Assembly (NCBI GenBank): GCA_027486585.1
Contig: JAIXOU010000069.1
Coordinates: 1-36,445 of the forward strand
Direction of reading: 5' to 3'
Source of the DNA: Verrucomicrobiaceae bacterium
Lineage (GTDB): Bacteria > Verrucomicrobiota > Verrucomicrobiia > Verrucomicrobiales > Verrucomicrobiaceae
Length of the DNA: 36,445 bases
Part shown: positions 1 to 8,592 of the stretch, one piece after another
How the letters are laid out: each line of letters starts with the position of its first letter
How positions within the stretch are numbered: the stretch's first letter is position 1
Translations under genes and position numbers: made by a program
The notes under the pieces: model-generated
The model's input: only the letters and a program-made list of their open reading frames with translations
Told to the model about the DNA's origin: nothing
Databases searched by the model: none

Positions 1-1173
1 CACCCCAAGGTAAAGATCGTCGCGCTCTGCGATGTCGATACCAAGCACATGGCAATGGCGGCAAAGGATTTCCCTGAAGCCAGTCAACACCGGGATTGGC
101 GAGAGCTCCTGGCAAAGCATGGTGACAGCTTTGATGCGATCACCATCGGCACCCCTGATCACAGCCACGCGGGGCCATGTGTGACGGCACTGCGAGCGAA
201 AAAGCACGTCTATCTTCAAAAGCCCATGGCACCAACTCTGCATGAATGCCGAGTGATCACTGAGGAAGCTAAAAACGCGGGCGTCGTCACCCAGTTAGGC
301 AATCAGGGCCGCTCCAGCATTGAGGCACGCATGACGGTGGAGATTCTCCGCAATGGCGCCATTGGCAAAGTAAAAGAGGTGATCATGTGGGAAAATAAAC
401 CGCTGAATTGGTGGCCTAAAAACACCACGCTTCGTCCGCAGGCCGACGCCTTACCCAAAGGACTCGACTGGGATCTCTGGTGTGGCGTGCGCAGTCCAGT
501 CCCTTACCTAGCAGACACCTATCATCCACAAAGCTGGCGCGCTTGGTTTGATTTTGGCTGTGGCGAAATGGGGGACATGGGCTGCCATCATTTTGACACG
601 ACCTTTGACGCCCTAAAACTCACCGCACCGACTCGTGCACGCCTGACGTATGGCGGCAGCAGTGGTGCCCTCTGGGGTGCCAGCCGCATCGTGGAATTAG
701 ATTTCCTTGGCAGCGAATTCACGGCGGATGATCAGGTGCGCATCACCTGGAATGATGGCGGCGCTGAACCTGACATGAGCAAAGTGAAGATGCCTAAAGC
801 ACTGACTAAATTTCCAGCCTCAGGCACTTTCTTCCTCGGCACCGAGGGAGCTATTTTTAAACCTTATGGCCTGCGACCCTTCGTTTTACCCGAGGAGACC
901 TTCCCAGCAGAGAAATACCCGAAAAGTCTTAAAGGGCAGGATCACTATCATGATTGGGTGAATGCCATCCTCCATGGTGAAAAAAGTTGCGCCGACTTTA
1001 GCCATGGCGGTCCCCTCACTGAATCCGTACTTGTGGGCACTCTCACCGACCGCTTTCCGGGTCAGTGGCTGGAGTTTGACCGGGAAGCCTGCCAAATCAG
1101 CAATCATGAAGCGGCGAATCAGTTGGTGAAGCGCCCTTATCGCGATGGCTGGCAGATTCCTGGTTTAGGATAG
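1..1173 (+). CDS. Gfo/Idh/MocA family oxidoreductase, 5' end outside window
   Basis: The reading frame is open from base 1 and runs into a start-like ATG at 49, but the residues before it (VKIVALCDVD) are the second strand and acidic turn of a Rossmann fold. The gene therefore begins upstream and is partial here. Further Rossmann features follow: DAITIGTPDHSHAG and HVYLQKPMAPTLHE, the QKP taking the place of the EKP found in most of the family. The C-terminal part has the mixed beta-sheet substrate domain (GDMGCHHFDTTFDALKL). The family uses NAD(P) to oxidise, reduce or epimerise sugars and cyclitols. In Verrucomicrobiota and Planctomycetota such proteins are numerous and often Tat-exported; the missing N-terminus prevents checking for a Tat signal. 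The substrate cannot be deduced. The gene is followed after 83 bp by the serine hydrolase/NamZ gene on the same strand. Confidence 0.9.
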   Translation, partial: HPKVKIVALCDVDTKHMAMAAKDFPEASQHRDWRELLAKHGDSFDAITIGTPDHSHAGPCVTALRAKKHVYLQKPMAPTLHECRVITEEAKNAGVVTQLGNQGRSSIEARMTVEILRNGAIGKVKEVIMWENKPLNWWPKNTTLRPQADALPKGLDWDLWCGVRSPVPYLADTYHPQSWRAWFDFGCGEMGDMGCHHFDTTFDALKLTAPTRARLTYGGSSGALWGASRIVELDFLGSEFTADDQVRITWNDGGAEPDMSKVKMPKALTKFPASGTFFLGTEGAIFKPYGLRPFVLPEETFPAEKYPKSLKGQDHYHDWVNAILHGEKSCADFSHGGPLTESVLVGTLTDRFPGQWLEFDREACQISNHEAANQLVKRPYRDGWQIPGLG

Positions 1174-1256
1174 CCAAAAGCTCATGGATAACAGAATCCG
1201 TCACTCCCATAAACCGGAGGTTGCAGCCTAGTGGCTCTGCTCGTTAGGTACTGCTT

Positions 1257-3554
1257 ATGCTACGAGTTCTCATCTTTCTCACCCTGAATGCTTCGCTAGC
1301 AGCGCAGACGGCTTTTGATGCAGCTGGATTAAAAGCATTGGAACAAATCGTTGAGCAGGCTGTGGCGAAAAAAAATCCGCCTGGCGCTGTCGTTTGGCTA
1401 GAGCACCAAGGCCAGTCTCATACGGTGGTCAAAGGTGATCGTGAACTGGTGCCTGTGCGGGAAGCCATGATACTGGATACCCTTTTTGACGTAGCCTCAC
1501 TGACGAAGGTGATCGCCACGACTCCATCCATCCTGGTGCTCATGGATCAGGGGAAGCTGAAACTAGAGGCACCTGTATCACAGTATTTACCGGAATTTGA
1601 GGGAGATGGTCGCGAGCTGATCCGTCTGCGTCATCTGCTGACTCACACTTCCGGATTGAGTCCTGGCATTCCCAGCCTGCCGACTTGGGTGGGTTATCAG
1701 GAAGGCATCCGCCGTGCGGTCACAAGTGTCCCTCAGGCAGCGCCGGATAGTTTCTTTCGTTATAGTGATATCAATTTCATCCTGCTCGGTGAGATCGTTC
1801 GCCGAGTGAGTGGGGAGACGTTGGATGTTTTTGCGCATAAGCATGTTTTCCTGCCGCTCAAAATGACTTCGACGCGCTTCACGCCACCAGTCGATTGGCG
1901 GTCACGCATTGCGGCCACCGAGCGTGATGAACTTGGGGCCATGCTGCAAGGCGTGGTTCATGATCCCACTTCTCGCCGCATGGGTGGAGTCACGGGCCAT
2001 GCAGGTCTGTTCACCACTGCCGCAGATTTGGCACAATACGCACGCATGATTCTGAGCGGTGGTGAACTGGGCGGGGCACGTGTGTTAAAAGCTGAAACCA
2101 TAAAGCTCATGAGTCAGGTGCAGTCGGCCGCAACGGTGCTGGAAAGGCGCGGACTTGGCTGGGATATCGACTCAACTTACAGTCGCCCGCGCGGCAGCCT
2201 TTTCCCACTTGGTTCGTTCGGCCACACAGGATTCACGGGCACGAGTTTATGGATTGATCCAGCATCTCAGAGTTTTGTGATTTTCCTCAGTTCTCGCCTG
2301 CATCCTGACGGCGGCGGCAGCGTACGTGATCTTTACGAGCTCGTCGGAACAGCCGCCGGCAAATGCATCCCTGGATTTGATTTTCAGAACGTGAATGGCG
2401 CTTTAACCAAGCGTGAAACGAATGAAGTGCCAACGGTCCTCAATGGCATTGATGTGCTGCAACGAGATGGATTTGCTTCGCTGAAAGGATTGCGAATCGG
2501 ACTGATCACTAACCACACAGGCATGAATGCTGAGCGACGCAGCTCGATTGATCTCCTTCATGAATCGAAAGTCCTGCAATTGCGCGCCCTCTTCAGTCCT
2601 GAGCATGGCATCCGTGGTGAACAGGATCAGGAGAAAATCTCAGACACCAAAGACGCCAAAACGGGATTACCTGTCTTCAGTTTATACGGTGAGTCACGTG
2701 CACCGAAACCTGAACAACTCACCGAACTGGATGCACTGGTGTTCGACATTCAAGACATCGGCTGCCGCTTTTACACTTATATTTCAACCTTGCGCTTATG
2801 TCTGGAAGCAGCGGCTAAGGCGGGCAAAAAGTTCATCGTTCTGGATCGGGTCAATCCGATAGGTGGAATCCAAGTGGAAGGTCCCTGTATCGTCGACAAA
2901 GAGACGTTTACAGCCACTCACCCGATCCCGATTCGCCATGGAATGACCGTCGGTGAACTAGCACAGATGATGAATGCAGAACGCAAGATCGGCGCAGACC
3001 TACAAATCATCCCCGTGGAAGGCTGGCGGCGTGACCAACTCTTCGATCAGACGGGCCTGCCCTGGCAGAATCCGTCCCCGAACATGCGTTCCCTGGAAGC
3101 GGCGCTGCTTTATCCGGGCGTGGGTTTATTGGAGTTCAGCATCAGCGTCGGACGCGGCACGGACACGCCTTTCCAGGTGCTCGGTGCTCCTTATGTGGAT
3201 GACCTTCGACTGAACTACGAATTGAACAAACTTGGACTGCCCGGCCTGCGTTTCTTGCCCGTGCGATTTACGCCCACGGCCAGTGTTTTCAAAAATGAAC
3301 TCTGTGGCGGCGTGCGCCTCATCATCACCGATCTCGAGGCTTTAAAACCCGTCGCGACAGGCATCGCCATCGCGGCAACATTGCATCGACTTTACCCAAA
3401 GGAGTTCGCTCTGGAAAAAGTGAACACGCTGCTGAATCACAACAAACTGCTGGAGCTGATCCGCACAGGCAAGGACTGGCGAATGATCATCAAGATGTGG
3501 GAAGATGAAATCGACACATTCACGCTCCGGCGCGCGGCAGTATTGAGGTATTGA
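1257..3554 (+). CDS. Secreted beta-lactamase-fold serine hydrolase fused to NamZ-type exo-N-acetylmuramidase (DUF1343)
   Basis: The protein has 765 residues. Residues 1-16 form a short signal peptide with likely cleavage around SLAA/Q. Residues about 20-375 are a class-C beta-lactamase/penicillin-binding-protein fold: the nucleophile motif S81-L-T-K84, YSD at 169-171 in place of YxN, and HTG at 323-325. Residues about 395-765 match DUF1343, now known as NamZ/GH171 exo-beta-N-acetylmuramidase, with GLITNHTG, FSPEHGIRG, FDIQDIGCRFYTYIST and RGTDTPFQVLGAPYVD. In Bacillus subtilis, amiE (a beta-lactamase-fold N-acetylmuramyl-L-alanine amidase) and namZ sit as separate genes in the muropeptide-recycling cluster. 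Here the two activities would be on one exported chain, so amidase plus exo-muramidase action on peptidoglycan fragments is the natural inference. An esterase or D,D-peptidase role for the first domain cannot be excluded. Confidence 0.88.
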   Translation: MLRVLIFLTLNASLAAQTAFDAAGLKALEQIVEQAVAKKNPPGAVVWLEHQGQSHTVVKGDRELVPVREAMILDTLFDVASLTKVIATTPSILVLMDQGKLKLEAPVSQYLPEFEGDGRELIRLRHLLTHTSGLSPGIPSLPTWVGYQEGIRRAVTSVPQAAPDSFFRYSDINFILLGEIVRRVSGETLDVFAHKHVFLPLKMTSTRFTPPVDWRSRIAATERDELGAMLQGVVHDPTSRRMGGVTGHAGLFTTAADLAQYARMILSGGELGGARVLKAETIKLMSQVQSAATVLERRGLGWDIDSTYSRPRGSLFPLGSFGHTGFTGTSLWIDPASQSFVIFLSSRLHPDGGGSVRDLYELVGTAAGKCIPGFDFQNVNGALTKRETNEVPTVLNGIDVLQRDGFASLKGLRIGLITNHTGMNAERRSSIDLLHESKVLQLRALFSPEHGIRGEQDQEKISDTKDAKTGLPVFSLYGESRAPKPEQLTELDALVFDIQDIGCRFYTYISTLRLCLEAAAKAGKKFIVLDRVNPIGGIQVEGPCIVDKETFTATHPIPIRHGMTVGELAQMMNAERKIGADLQIIPVEGWRRDQLFDQTGLPWQNPSPNMRSLEAALLYPGVGLLEFSISVGRGTDTPFQVLGAPYVDDLRLNYELNKLGLPGLRFLPVRFTPTASVFKNELCGGVRLIITDLEALKPVATGIAIAATLHRLYPKEFALEKVNTLLNHNKLLELIRTGKDWRMIIKMWEDEIDTFTLRRAAVLRY

Positions 3555-3611
3555 GTTCGCTGACTTCAGCTTCTTTTAAGCTTGCAGGATGAGGACGATC
3601 TCTGATTCTCT

Positions 3612-4451
3612 GTGATGGAACCCACCACTGAAACACTCATCCAAGCCGCACTCGCCGAAGACGTTGGTCCTGGCGATGTCACGGCGACTTATTTTGTGCC
3701 GGAGGGCTTGAGATCAAAGGCCGTCATTGTGGCGCGGGAGCCTGGGGTCATGGCTGGCATGGAGATCGCTCAGCGGGTTTTTGGGCTGGTGGATGAGCGA
3801 CTGGAAACGCGTGCGCTGAAGCAGGACGGCGAGCCGTTCAGCAAAGGGGAGGTGGTTTTAGAAATCAGCGGGCCGACTCGCGGCATTTTGACTGGCGAGC
3901 GCACGGCACTGAATTTTCTTCAACGGCTCTGTGGCGTGGCGGCACAGACGCGGAGACATGTCGAAGCAGTCAAACCGCATCCTGTGCAGATCTGGGATAC
4001 TCGAAAGACGACTCCAGGTTGGCGGTTACTTGAAAAAGCCGCTGTGAAGGCTGGTGGTGGCACGAATCATCGCATGGGACTCTATGATCATGTCATGGTG
4101 AAAGACAATCACATCGCGGCCAATGGCTCCTCGGAGGAATTGCAGTCAGCGATTGATCACGTCCGCGCCGAGCGCCCAGGCACGCGCATTCAGCTGGAAT
4201 GTGACACCCTGGAGCAGATGGAGCGTTTTCTAAAATTGCGTGGTGTGGACATGCTCCTAATGGATAACATGGGCTGCGAAAAATTGCGCCAAGCAGTGCA
4301 AATGAATGCAGGCAGGCTCTGGCTGGAAGCCAGCGGCGGAATCACGCTGGAGACGATCCGTGACGTGGCTGCGACGGGCGTCAATGCCATCTCGGTGGGT
4401 GCCCTGACGCACTCTTCCCGCGCCCTAGATCTGGGCTTGGATTTTGTCTAA
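3612..4451 (+). CDS. nadC: Nicotinate-nucleotide pyrophosphorylase (carboxylating)
   Basis: NadC converts quinolinate and PRPP to nicotinate mononucleotide, CO2 and pyrophosphate in de novo NAD synthesis. The length of about 279 residues is normal. Diagnostic motifs are EDVGPGDVTA near residue 16, GERTALNFLQRLCGVA at 95-110, DTRKTTPG at 129-136 (phosphate and quinolinate binding), KAGGGTNHRMGLYDHVMVKDNH at about 146-167, and the C-terminal LEASGGI and GVNAISVGALTHS strands of the alpha/beta barrel. Translation can begin at GTG 3612 or at the adjacent ATG 3615; the ATG is the more likely start. The gene lies 57 bp after the NamZ fusion gene. It ends only 9 bp before the terminator stem that serves the convergent cupredoxin gene. 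Confidence 0.96.
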   Translation: MMEPTTETLIQAALAEDVGPGDVTATYFVPEGLRSKAVIVAREPGVMAGMEIAQRVFGLVDERLETRALKQDGEPFSKGEVVLEISGPTRGILTGERTALNFLQRLCGVAAQTRRHVEAVKPHPVQIWDTRKTTPGWRLLEKAAVKAGGGTNHRMGLYDHVMVKDNHIAANGSSEELQSAIDHVRAERPGTRIQLECDTLEQMERFLKLRGVDMLLMDNMGCEKLRQAVQMNAGRLWLEASGGITLETIRDVAATGVNAISVGALTHSSRALDLGLDFV

Positions 4452-4460
4452 ACCACAAAA

Positions 4461-4484
4461 AAGCCCGAGGAGATCCTCGGGCTT
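4461..4484 (-). terminator. Rho-independent terminator for the cupredoxin gene
   Basis: A perfect 10-bp stem, AAGCCCGAGG (4461-4470) with CCTCGGGCTT (4475-4484), encloses a 4-base loop. On the minus strand it is followed by a run of T (complement of the A-run at 4457-4462), the classical layout for ending the cupredoxin transcript. The plus-strand side lacks a T-run, so it would be a poor terminator for nadC. Confidence 0.88.
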
Positions 4485-4507
4485 CAATGAAACGGATTCA
4501 GATCCAA

Positions 4508-5158
4508 TTACTCGACCTTCATGATGCCGTTCATGAGCATGCCATGACCGGGGAAGGTGCAGAGGTAAGGGTAGTCACCAGCGGCAGGAGCGGTGAACTC
4601 GATGACTTCACTCGTGTTTGGCTGGAGCAGCTTGGTCTTGAACAAAATGTCCGTCGAGTCTGGAATGAAACCTTTGGCCATGCCATCGGGAGCTGCGGCC
4701 ATGGCCATGGCAAGACCGAGTAGCTTGTCTTTGGTGCCTGGCTTGGCGATGACGATGTTGTGCGGCTGTGGGACAGCTGGGTGGGTGTTATTGAAGGTCA
4801 GCTTCACTTTTTGACCAGCTTTGACTTTGAATTCCTTGGTGTCGTAGGCCAGCGGGTTAGCGAGGTCAGGCTTGATGGTGATTTCGAGCGCAGCAGCAGG
4901 TGCTGCTGGAGCGGCCGCAGGAGCAGCGGTGGCCGCTGGGGCGGGAGCGGATGCCGCAGGCGCTGACTCAGCAGCGGCGGGTGCCGCTGGAGCAGCAGCT
5001 TGGGCTTTGGCTGCGCCAGAGCTTTGATTGTAGCTGCCAAGGATAAAGGCAGAACTCCAGAAGAGAGCAAAACCTGCGACTGCGATGGCGATGAAGATAT
5101 TCAAGACCGACCAGATAGACTTGTCAGAGGATTCGGAATGGGGGGAATGTGCAGACAT
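4508..5158 (-). CDS. Membrane-anchored azurin-like cupredoxin
   Basis: The 216-residue protein has a hydrophobic segment at about 17-41 that should act as an uncleaved anchor. An Ala/Pro-rich linker (about 49-90) follows, then a blue-copper domain (about 91-216). The copper ligands are visible as H133 (in PHN) and C200-TFPG-H205-GML-M209, the same C-x4-H-x3-M spacing as azurin. It should sit on the periplasmic side and carry single electrons between respiratory complexes; the partner is not visible here. The linker is built from AAPAAP-type repeats and would let the copper domain swing away from the membrane. The gene stands alone, with a strong terminator directly downstream, and is convergent with nadC. 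The start at 5158 gives a sensible polar N-terminus before the anchor. Confidence 0.9.
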   Translation of the reverse strand: MSAHSPHSESSDKSIWSVLNIFIAIAVAGFALFWSSAFILGSYNQSSGAAKAQAAAPAAPAAAESAPAASAPAPAATAAPAAAPAAPAAALEITIKPDLANPLAYDTKEFKVKAGQKVKLTFNNTHPAVPQPHNIVIAKPGTKDKLLGLAMAMAAAPDGMAKGFIPDSTDILFKTKLLQPNTSEVIEFTAPAAGDYPYLCTFPGHGMLMNGIMKVE

Positions 5159-5303
5159 GATGAGCGTTTAAGAGAATTCCATCCAAGCACAGAGAAAGGG
5201 GAAAGCAACCCGCGAGAAAGGTCGCTTTTCGGTAACGGCTGAAGCTGGTGATCATCCGCCAAGGAGTGACTTGCCTCTGGGCTGCCTTCTGCCAGATTAA
5301 AAA

Positions 5304-6128
5304 ATGACTCCCGATGACGCAGCGGAACCCATTCCTGAAACTTTTCGTATCCTTTTCCTCGGGGACGTGGTGGGGGAGCCGGGCCGTAAGGCTGTGACGA
5401 CTCTTTTGCCTTTGCTAAAGGAGGAATTGCAGGTGGATTTCATCATCGTGAATGGCGAAAACGCCGCGGGCGGCCGCGGAATCACCCCGAAGATCGCGAT
5501 CAGCCTGATGCGAGCTGGCGCGGCGGTCATCACCACGGGAGATCATATTTGGGATCAGAAAGAGATCGTTTCATTTATGCAGGAAGAGCCAAGACTGCTA
5601 CGCCCGATCAACTATCCAGAAGGCGCACCTGGACAGGGCACCCTGGTTTTACAGACCAAAAAGTGCAAAGTCGGCGTGATCAATCTGCAAGGACGCACCT
5701 TCATGAAAGAGGGCATGGAGAACCCCTTCCCTGCCGTGCTCAAATGCGTGACGGAGATGCGCGAAGAAACGCCGGTCATTTTTGTCGATTTCCATGCGGA
5801 GGCGACGAGTGAAAAGGTGGCCATGGGCTGGCATCTCGATGGTCTGGTGTCTGCTGTTGTCGGCACCCACACCCATGTGCCCACAGCGGATGAGCGAATT
5901 TTGCCCAAAGGTACGGCTTTCCAATGCGACGCTGGCATGTGCGGCCCCATGGACTCAGTGATCGGCAGTCAGATCGAGCCGGTGTTGAATCGTTTTTATA
6001 CGGCCTTACCCACCAAGTTTGGAGTTGGCCGTGGCGCCGTGCGGATCAACGGGACGCTGGTGACGCTGGACCCAGCCACAGGAAAAGCTCAAAAAATCGA
6101 GCGTGTGGCGCGGACTTGGCACGAATAG
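5304..6128 (+). CDS. ymdB: YmdB-family metallophosphoesterase (2',3'-cyclic nucleotide phosphodiesterase)
   Basis: The 274-residue protein matches TIGR00282/YmdB closely. Metal-binding motifs in order are LGDVVGEPGR, VNGENAAGGRG, TTGDHIWD, VDFHAEATSEK and VGTHTHVPTADE, giving the Asp, Glu, Asn and His ligands of a di-iron site. Bacillus YmdB hydrolyses 2',3'- and 3',5'-cyclic nucleotides and influences biofilm formation and motility; the role in this phylum is not established. The protein has no signal peptide, so it is cytoplasmic. The start at ATG 5304 leaves a 15-residue tail before the first beta strand, which is slightly longer than usual. KefF follows after 32 bp on the same strand, so co-transcription is possible. 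Confidence 0.93.
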   Translation: MTPDDAAEPIPETFRILFLGDVVGEPGRKAVTTLLPLLKEELQVDFIIVNGENAAGGRGITPKIAISLMRAGAAVITTGDHIWDQKEIVSFMQEEPRLLRPINYPEGAPGQGTLVLQTKKCKVGVINLQGRTFMKEGMENPFPAVLKCVTEMREETPVIFVDFHAEATSEKVAMGWHLDGLVSAVVGTHTHVPTADERILPKGTAFQCDAGMCGPMDSVIGSQIEPVLNRFYTALPTKFGVGRGAVRINGTLVTLDPATGKAQKIERVARTWHE

Positions 6129-6160
6129 CGCGTGCATCCATCAAGAGAATCTGCCCAACG

Positions 6161-6688
6161 ATGAATCGAGTTTTGATCCTCTTTGCGCATCCGGCGCTGC
6201 ATCGCTCTCGGATGAATGCGGCCATGATGGGGGCTGTTCAGGACCTGTCGGGCGTGACCTTTCACGATCTCTATGAGGAGTATCCTGATTATCATATCGA
6301 AGTGGATGCTGAGCAAAAGCTGCTGTTAGAGCATGAAGTGATCGTCTGGCAGCATCCTTTTTACTGGTATTCAGCGCCGGCTTTGATGAAGGAATGGCAG
6401 GATGTGGTGCTGGAGCATGGCTTTGCCTATGGCGATGAAGGAAAGGCCCTCCACGGCAAGAAGCTGCTGAGCGCTCTGACCACGGGTGGTCCAGAAGAAG
6501 CCTATCAGCACGACGGACAGAACCGATTCACCATGCGCGAGCTGCTGGCGCCCTTTGATCAAACGTCCCATTTGTGCGGCATGACTTACCTGGAGCCCTT
6601 CATTCTTCATGCGGTCAATCGCTACACCCAGCCTGAGATCGAAGCCGCGGCTCAGCGATATCGCGAGCGCATCCTCGCACTGATGTAA
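6161..6688 (+). CDS. kefF: KefF-like flavodoxin-fold NAD(P)H oxidoreductase, regulator of KefC
   Basis: The start is placed at ATG 6161, where the sequence MNRVLILFAHP matches the first strand of the fold; longer in-frame versions overlap ymdB and add unstructured residues. The 175-residue protein resembles E. coli KefF throughout: FAHPALHRSRMN (flavin phosphate loop), DLYEEYPDYHIEVDAEQ, VIVWQHPFYWYSAPALMKEW and HGFAYGDEGKALHGKKLL followed by TTGGPEEAY. KefF binds FMN, reduces quinones and electrophiles, and is the cytoplasmic ancillary subunit needed for full activity of KefC. The kefC-like gene begins 32 bp downstream on the same strand, which supports this assignment over the related MdaB and general NQO families. 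Confidence 0.9.
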   Translation: MNRVLILFAHPALHRSRMNAAMMGAVQDLSGVTFHDLYEEYPDYHIEVDAEQKLLLEHEVIVWQHPFYWYSAPALMKEWQDVVLEHGFAYGDEGKALHGKKLLSALTTGGPEEAYQHDGQNRFTMRELLAPFDQTSHLCGMTYLEPFILHAVNRYTQPEIEAAAQRYRERILALM

Positions 6689-6720
6689 TCCAATCCATTG
6701 CTTTTGGAACGCAGCTCAAC

Positions 6721-8589
6721 ATGACTTCCCATTTTCTCTTTCAAGCCGTCATTTATCTCCTGGCCGCAGTGGTTGCGGTCCCAGTGGCCAAACGGTTTGG
6801 GCTAGGTTCCGTGCTTGGTTATTTGATCGCAGGCGTGGTGATTGGCCCCAGTCTTTTCAATCTCGTCGGTCAGGTGGAAGATGTGCAGCACTTTGCCGAG
6901 TTTGGCGTCGTGATGATGCTGTTTGTGGTGGGGTTGGAATTGCGTCCAAGCTTGCTCTGGCGTCTGCGGGGCCCGATTCTCGGCACTGGCAGCGCCCAGG
7001 TCATACTGACGGCGGCAGCGGCCAGTGGTGTGGCACTGATATCTGGCCAGACTTGGCCGGTCGCTGTGACCATCGGCCTGACTTTGGCCATGTCTTCGAC
7101 GGCGATTGTGATCCAGTCTTTGGCGGAGCGGAATGTACTGAACACGCGTGGTGGCCAGGCCTGCTTTTCGGTGCTGCTTTTTCAGGACATCGCCGTGATT
7201 CCGATCTTGGCGCTTCTGCCTTGGTTGGCACGGGCAAACGGTTCCCAAATAAGCCAGCCAACGGGTCATAGTCATGAATCAGCCTTGGCGCATTTCCCGC
7301 CTTGGGCACAAAGCCTGATCACACTGGGTGCGGTGGTGGCAGTGGTCATCGTAGCGCATTATTTCCTGCGCTATGTTTTCCGTTATGTTGCAGCAGCCAA
7401 GCTGCGTGAACTCTTCACAGCCGTTGCTTTACTCGTGGTCGCAGGCGTGGCGTATATGATGCAGCTCGTCGGACTCTCTGCCGCGCTGGGCACCTTCATC
7501 GCGGGTGTGGTTTTGGCAGAGAGTGAATATCGGCATCAATTAGAAGCGGACGTGGAGCCTTTCAAAGGGCTGCTGCTCGGGCTGTTTTTCATTGCTGTCG
7601 GGGCGGGCTTAAATCTCAGCCTAGTCTTAGCTCAGCCTGGTTTGATTGCAGCGCTGACGATTGGACTCATTGGATTGAAGTTTGTTATCCTCCTGGGTAT
7701 CGGCTCGGCCTTCCGCTTAGGCTGGGGGTCATCTTTTCTCTTTGCCTGCGCCTTGGCTCAGGGAGGCGAGTTTTGTTTTGTTCTACTCGGCATGGCGGGC
7801 CAGCAGGGTCTGGTGTCGAGCGATACAGCTGGCCCGCTGAGTGCGGCGATTGCACTAAGCATGGCCTTGACTCCCCTGATGCTGATCTTGAATGATCGTG
7901 TCATCCAGCCACGCTTCGCCAAACTGAAAGCGGAGCGTGAGCATGATGCCGTGGAGTCTCATGATCATCCGGTCATCCTCGCCGGCTTCGGACGTTTTGG
8001 TCACATCATTGGGCGTTTACTCGAGAACAGTGGCTTTGGCGTTACCGTTCTGGACAATGATCCTGATCAGGTCGAATTGCTGGGACGTTTTGGCATGAAG
8101 GCTTTTTATGGCGATGCCTCCCGGGCCGATCTTCTCGCCTCAGCTGGTGCGGCAAAAGCCAAGCTCTTTGTCTGTGCCATTGATAGCGAAGAGAAGTCTC
8201 TGGAAGTGATCGACCTCGTTCAGCAGGAATTTCCACATCTACGCATCCTAGCCCGTGCGGTCAGTCGCAGTCATGCCTATGAGCTGATCAAACGAGGCGT
8301 CATGGACTTTCGGCGCGATACATTGGGGAGCGCCGTGGATCTCGGGGCCGACATCTTGCGTGCTTTGGGCTACCGAGCGCATCGAGCTCTACGCACCGTG
8401 CAGACCTTTAAATGCTACGAAGAGGAAAGCGTGCGGGAGCTGGCCAAACATTATGGTGGAGATCAATCCGCCTACATTTCCATCGCCCGCCAGCACATCC
8501 AGAATCTTGAATCTCTGCTGCGTGAGGACATGAAGCGTCAACATCTCGACAACGAGGACGCCTGGGATACCGCTGGACCCAAGAGCTGA
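6721..8589 (+). CDS. kefC: Glutathione-gated potassium/proton antiporter (CPA2, KefB/KefC type)
   Basis: The 622-residue protein has about 12 transmembrane helices in residues 1-395, followed by a cytoplasmic RCK_N/TrkA-N domain. The pore region reads VEPFKGLLLGLFFIAVGAGLNLS, near-identical in layout to E. coli KefC. The nucleotide-binding loop is GFGRFGHIIGRLL near residue 422, with the acidic VLDNDPDQVELL after it and YGDASRADLL. KefC releases potassium in exchange for protons when glutathione adducts form, acidifying the cytoplasm and protecting against toxic electrophiles. Its location directly after kefF fits the E. coli arrangement. The stop lies 3 bp from the stop of the convergent antiterminator gene, so no room remains for an independent terminator. 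Confidence 0.93.
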   Translation: MTSHFLFQAVIYLLAAVVAVPVAKRFGLGSVLGYLIAGVVIGPSLFNLVGQVEDVQHFAEFGVVMMLFVVGLELRPSLLWRLRGPILGTGSAQVILTAAAASGVALISGQTWPVAVTIGLTLAMSSTAIVIQSLAERNVLNTRGGQACFSVLLFQDIAVIPILALLPWLARANGSQISQPTGHSHESALAHFPPWAQSLITLGAVVAVVIVAHYFLRYVFRYVAAAKLRELFTAVALLVVAGVAYMMQLVGLSAALGTFIAGVVLAESEYRHQLEADVEPFKGLLLGLFFIAVGAGLNLSLVLAQPGLIAALTIGLIGLKFVILLGIGSAFRLGWGSSFLFACALAQGGEFCFVLLGMAGQQGLVSSDTAGPLSAAIALSMALTPLMLILNDRVIQPRFAKLKAEREHDAVESHDHPVILAGFGRFGHIIGRLLENSGFGVTVLDNDPDQVELLGRFGMKAFYGDASRADLLASAGAAKAKLFVCAIDSEEKSLEVIDLVQQEFPHLRILARAVSRSHAYELIKRGVMDFRRDTLGSAVDLGADILRALGYRAHRALRTVQTFKCYEEESVRELAKHYGGDQSAYISIARQHIQNLESLLREDMKRQHLDNEDAWDTAGPKS

Positions 8590-8592
8590 TTT

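Noticed and set aside
4870..5010. GC-rich triplet repeats as a possible regulatory repeat
   Set aside because: They encode the Ala/Pro-rich linker of the cupredoxin in frame, which explains the pattern.
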